7,609 nt of DNA from Gracilibacteraceae bacterium. GTDB taxonomy: Bacteria > Bacillota > Desulfitobacteriia > Desulfitobacteriales > Syntrophobotulaceae. The position numbers and the translations under genes were made by a program. Positions 5,527 to 7,609 of the stretch are shown here, piece by piece (the first letter of the stretch is position 1; each line of letters begins with the position of its first letter). Location of the stretch: contig JAISEW010000066.1 of assembly GCA_031263945.1 (NCBI GenBank), positions 1 to 7,609 on the forward strand, read 5' to 3'. The notes below the pieces were generated by a model that saw only the letters and a list, made by a program, of their open reading frames with translations, did not search any database and had not been told where the DNA came from.

Positions 5527-6861
5527 ATGAACTACACGGAGACTTTGGCCCAATACGGCGCCGCGCTCACCTATGAAGCCATTCCGGCAGATATCGTCAG
5601 ACAGTGCAAGGAAGACATCCTGGACTATCTCAGCTGCGCTTACGGCGGCGGCAAAACGGACAGCGGGCGCGTCGCGGCCGAATTTGCCCGGGAGTTTGCC
5701 GAGAAGGGCAAATGCACCGTCGTTGGGCAGGGCTGCAAGTCGGCCCCTTATAACGCCGCTATGGCTAACGCCATCCTTTCCCACAGCATCGAGCTGGACG
5801 ATGTGGACATCCTGGCTTATTTCCACACAGGCCCGCAGACGGTTTCCGCGGCTCTGGCGGCGGCGGAATGGGCGGGCGCCGACGGCAAGACGTTCCTGAT
5901 TGGGGTGGAGCTGGGCAGCGAGTACGTCAACCGGATCAGCGAGGCGACGAATCCCTCTTTGCGCAACAGGGGCTTCCACACCACGCCTACCTGCGGTGTT
6001 TTCGGCGCGGCAGCGGCGGCAGGCCGGATCCTGGGTCTCGGCTATGAGCAGATGGTGAATTGCCTGGGGCTGGCCGGCGCTCAGGCCTCGGGTCTGATGG
6101 AGATGTACGGCCAATCCATGCAGAAAAGGTTCAACCCCGGTCCCGCCGCCCGCAATGGCGTCACGGCCGCTCTTTTCGCGCAGCGGGGCTTTACCGGCGC
6201 CGAGACGATCCTGGAGGGAGAGCGGGGTTTTTGCCGGGCTTTTGCCGACGAAGCCGCGCCGGAGCGCCTGACAGCCGGTCTGGGTCAGGATTTCCGCGTT
6301 TCGTTTGAGTACAAACCCTATTCCTGCGCCCGGCCTATCCACAACGCTATCGACTGCGCCTTGGCGATCCGGAAGAAGCACGAGTTCAACTTAGACGATG
6401 TTGAGAGCATGATCTGCAAGCGCCATCCCGAGTGGGCGCTCTACCACGACATCAAGGAACCGAAAAGCTATCACATGTCCCAGGTCAGCCTGCCTTACTC
6501 CGTGGCGGCGGCCCTCACTTTCGGCAAGGCGCTCTTTGACGAATACGACGAGGTCAATCTGCAAAACGAGTCGCTGATGAGACTTTGCCGGATGCTGGTC
6601 ATCGAGCCGGATCCTTCTCTGCCCCGGGGCGTATCCTGCCGGCTTTTCGTCACTCTGAAAGACGGGCGGACGTTGGACGCCCAGGTGGACTACCCCAAAG
6701 GCTCCTACGAGAACCCCATGACGGATCAGGAACATTATGACAAATTTGTAAACTTGAGCGGGCACAAGCTTTCCTCAACGCGGCAGCGGGAGATTTTCGA
6801 CTTGGTTTGGGGCTTGGAAAAAATCGCGGACATCAGCGAACTCACCAGGCTATTAGCGTAG
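5527..6861 (+). CDS. MmgE/PrpD family protein (2-methylcitrate dehydratase-like)
   Basis: Cofactor-free enzyme of 444 residues in the family of 2-methylcitrate dehydratase PrpD, cis-aconitate decarboxylase and iminodisuccinate epimerase. Signatures seen are SHSIELDD (85-92), RGFHTTPTCGVFGAAAAAG (148-166), QKRFNPGPAARNG (199-211) and FEYKPYSCARPIHNAID (260-276). H151, K200 and K263 stand where family members carry catalytic or substrate-binding His and Lys. In a methylcitrate route it would dehydrate 2-methylcitrate to 2-methyl-cis-aconitate, feeding the Fe-S hydratase. It has no counterpart that I know of in the classical nicotinate pathway, so its presence favours a tricarboxylate or a variant substrate. 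MmgE/PrpD proteins vary widely in reaction, so the function is open. The ATG is preceded by GGGAGGG (5516-5522); the gap from the small subunit is 26 bases, and the TAG stop is 19 bases from the next start. Confidence 0.9.
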   Translation: MNYTETLAQYGAALTYEAIPADIVRQCKEDILDYLSCAYGGGKTDSGRVAAEFAREFAEKGKCTVVGQGCKSAPYNAAMANAILSHSIELDDVDILAYFHTGPQTVSAALAAAEWAGADGKTFLIGVELGSEYVNRISEATNPSLRNRGFHTTPTCGVFGAAAAAGRILGLGYEQMVNCLGLAGAQASGLMEMYGQSMQKRFNPGPAARNGVTAALFAQRGFTGAETILEGERGFCRAFADEAAPERLTAGLGQDFRVSFEYKPYSCARPIHNAIDCALAIRKKHEFNLDDVESMICKRHPEWALYHDIKEPKSYHMSQVSLPYSVAAALTFGKALFDEYDEVNLQNESLMRLCRMLVIEPDPSLPRGVSCRLFVTLKDGRTLDAQVDYPKGSYENPMTDQEHYDKFVNLSGHKLSSTRQREIFDLVWGLEKIADISELTRLLA

Positions 6862-6880
6862 TGCAACTTGAGGTGGTTTT

Positions 6881-7609
6881 ATGAGTCAGGCAGTTCGCTG
6901 CACCATATTGCGCGGCGGCACCAGCAAAGGCGTTTATCTTCTGGAAAACGACCTGCCGCAAGAACCGGCGGAACGCGATCGCGTGATCCTGAGGATCTTT
7001 GGCAGCCCTGACAAGCGTCAGATCAACGGGTTGGGGGGCGCCGACCCCTTGACCAGCAAAGTGGCTGTGGTGGGTCCTTCCCAAAGGCCGGACGCCGATA
7101 TCGAATACACGTTCGGCCAAGTAGCCATCGACCACGCTAAAGTGTATTACAAGTCCCTCTGCGGCAATATCACCTCAGGCGTGGCTCCTTTCGCTATTAA
7201 TATGGGGCTGGTCAAAGCGGAGGAACCCGTAACCACGGTGCGCATGTACAACCGGAATACAGGAAGGATCTTGGTCGCCGAGGCGCCGGTCAAAGATGGG
7301 AAATTTTGGGAAGAAGGCGACTATGCCATCGCCGGAGTGCCGGGGACCGGGTCCCGGATCAATGTGGATTTCAGCGGTACGGCCGGCGCGCTGACCGGAA
7401 AATTCCTGCCTACCGGCCGGGTGAAGGACAGCGCTCTGATCAAGGGGCTGGGCAGTCTGGATGTTTCCATAGTTGACATGTCCACTTGTCAGATCTTTGT
7501 CAGAGCCTCTGACGTGGGACTTAAGGGCACAGAAACGCCCGCCGAGGTGGATCGGGATCCCGCGCTGCTCGCCCGGCTGGAAGCCATCCGCGCCCAAGGA
7601 GCGTACATG
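6881..7609 (+). CDS. PrpF/3-methylitaconate isomerase family protein, N-terminal part (cut by window edge)
   Basis: The frame is open from ATG 6881 to the last base, 243 codons, and lacks only the C-terminal part of a roughly 370-400 residue diaminopimelate-epimerase-like protein. The N-terminal LRGGTSKGVYLL (10-21), GSPDKRQINGLGGADPLTSK (41-60), YTFGQVAID and C94-G-N-I mark the PrpF family. K60 and C94 are separated by 34 residues, the same spacing as the catalytic Lys/Cys of PrpF and of 3-methylitaconate delta-isomerase (Mii). The enzyme would move or flip a double bond: 2-methyl-trans-aconitate to cis, or methylitaconate to dimethylmaleate. ILRIFGSPD and DVSIVDMSTCQIFV remind me of Mii, but this is from memory. 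An AGGTGG site (6871-6876) lies four bases before the ATG. It is the fifth gene of the operon. Confidence 0.9.
   Translation, partial: MSQAVRCTILRGGTSKGVYLLENDLPQEPAERDRVILRIFGSPDKRQINGLGGADPLTSKVAVVGPSQRPDADIEYTFGQVAIDHAKVYYKSLCGNITSGVAPFAINMGLVKAEEPVTTVRMYNRNTGRILVAEAPVKDGKFWEEGDYAIAGVPGTGSRINVDFSGTAGALTGKFLPTGRVKDSALIKGLGSLDVSIVDMSTCQIFVRASDVGLKGTETPAEVDRDPALLARLEAIRAQGAYM

Noticed and set aside
5479..6381. 300-codon open frame on the minus strand opposite the MmgE/PrpD gene
   Set aside because: It lies opposite conserved family motifs, has no ribosome binding site that I can see and no recognisable fold.

Overview
The window looks like the chromosome of an anaerobic Bacillota, possibly Negativicutes or Clostridia. 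This is inferred from strong AAGGAGG-type ribosome binding sites, a near-consensus sigma-A promoter, an AAA-ATPase/PD-(D/E)XK gene of a type abundant in gut anaerobes, an EFR1-like ferredoxin remnant, and a thioredoxin resembling those of glycine-reductase clusters. No rRNA, tRNA or species-specific marker is present, so the organism cannot be named.

Left part, bases 1-2686, all real genes on the minus strand. At the window edge is the N-terminal third of a thioredoxin (1-167, active site C-Q-H-C). Upstream of it is the C-terminal stub of a thioredoxin reductase fused to a thioredoxin-like domain without cysteines (208-642); its FAD/NADPH-binding body is missing. Bases 643-743 hold a plus-strand scrap that starts like a P-loop (Zot-like) ATPase. 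A rho-independent terminator (744-769) follows a DUF-type AAA-ATPase with a C-terminal nuclease-like domain (803-2389). That ATPase is low in GC and is joined in frame to a GC-rich, start-less 4Fe-4S ferredoxin remnant (2390-2683). The whole stretch looks like a rearranged, partly decayed accessory region.

Right part, bases 2748-7609, plus strand. A consensus promoter (2748-2776) with a 14-bp perfect palindrome over the expected transcription start (2779-2792) drives a tight five-gene operon: an isocitrate lyase/PEP mutase family C-C lyase (2851-3744), the large and small subunits of a LeuCD/aconitase-type Fe-S hydro-lyase (3762-5015 and 5003-5500), an MmgE/PrpD family protein (5527-6861), and a PrpF/methylitaconate isomerase family protein that runs off the window (6881-7609).

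Together the operon encodes dehydration, double-bond isomerisation, rehydration and retro-aldol cleavage of a branched di- or tricarboxylic acid. Two established pathways fit the families. One is 2-methylcitrate breakdown (PrpD, PrpF, a hydratase, PrpB) to pyruvate plus succinate. The other is the end of nicotinate fermentation as in Eubacterium barkeri (methylitaconate isomerase, dimethylmalate dehydratase DmdAB, dimethylmalate lyase) to pyruvate plus propionate. The presence of both a two-subunit Fe-S hydratase and a PrpD-type dehydratase means the substrate is not settled by this window.
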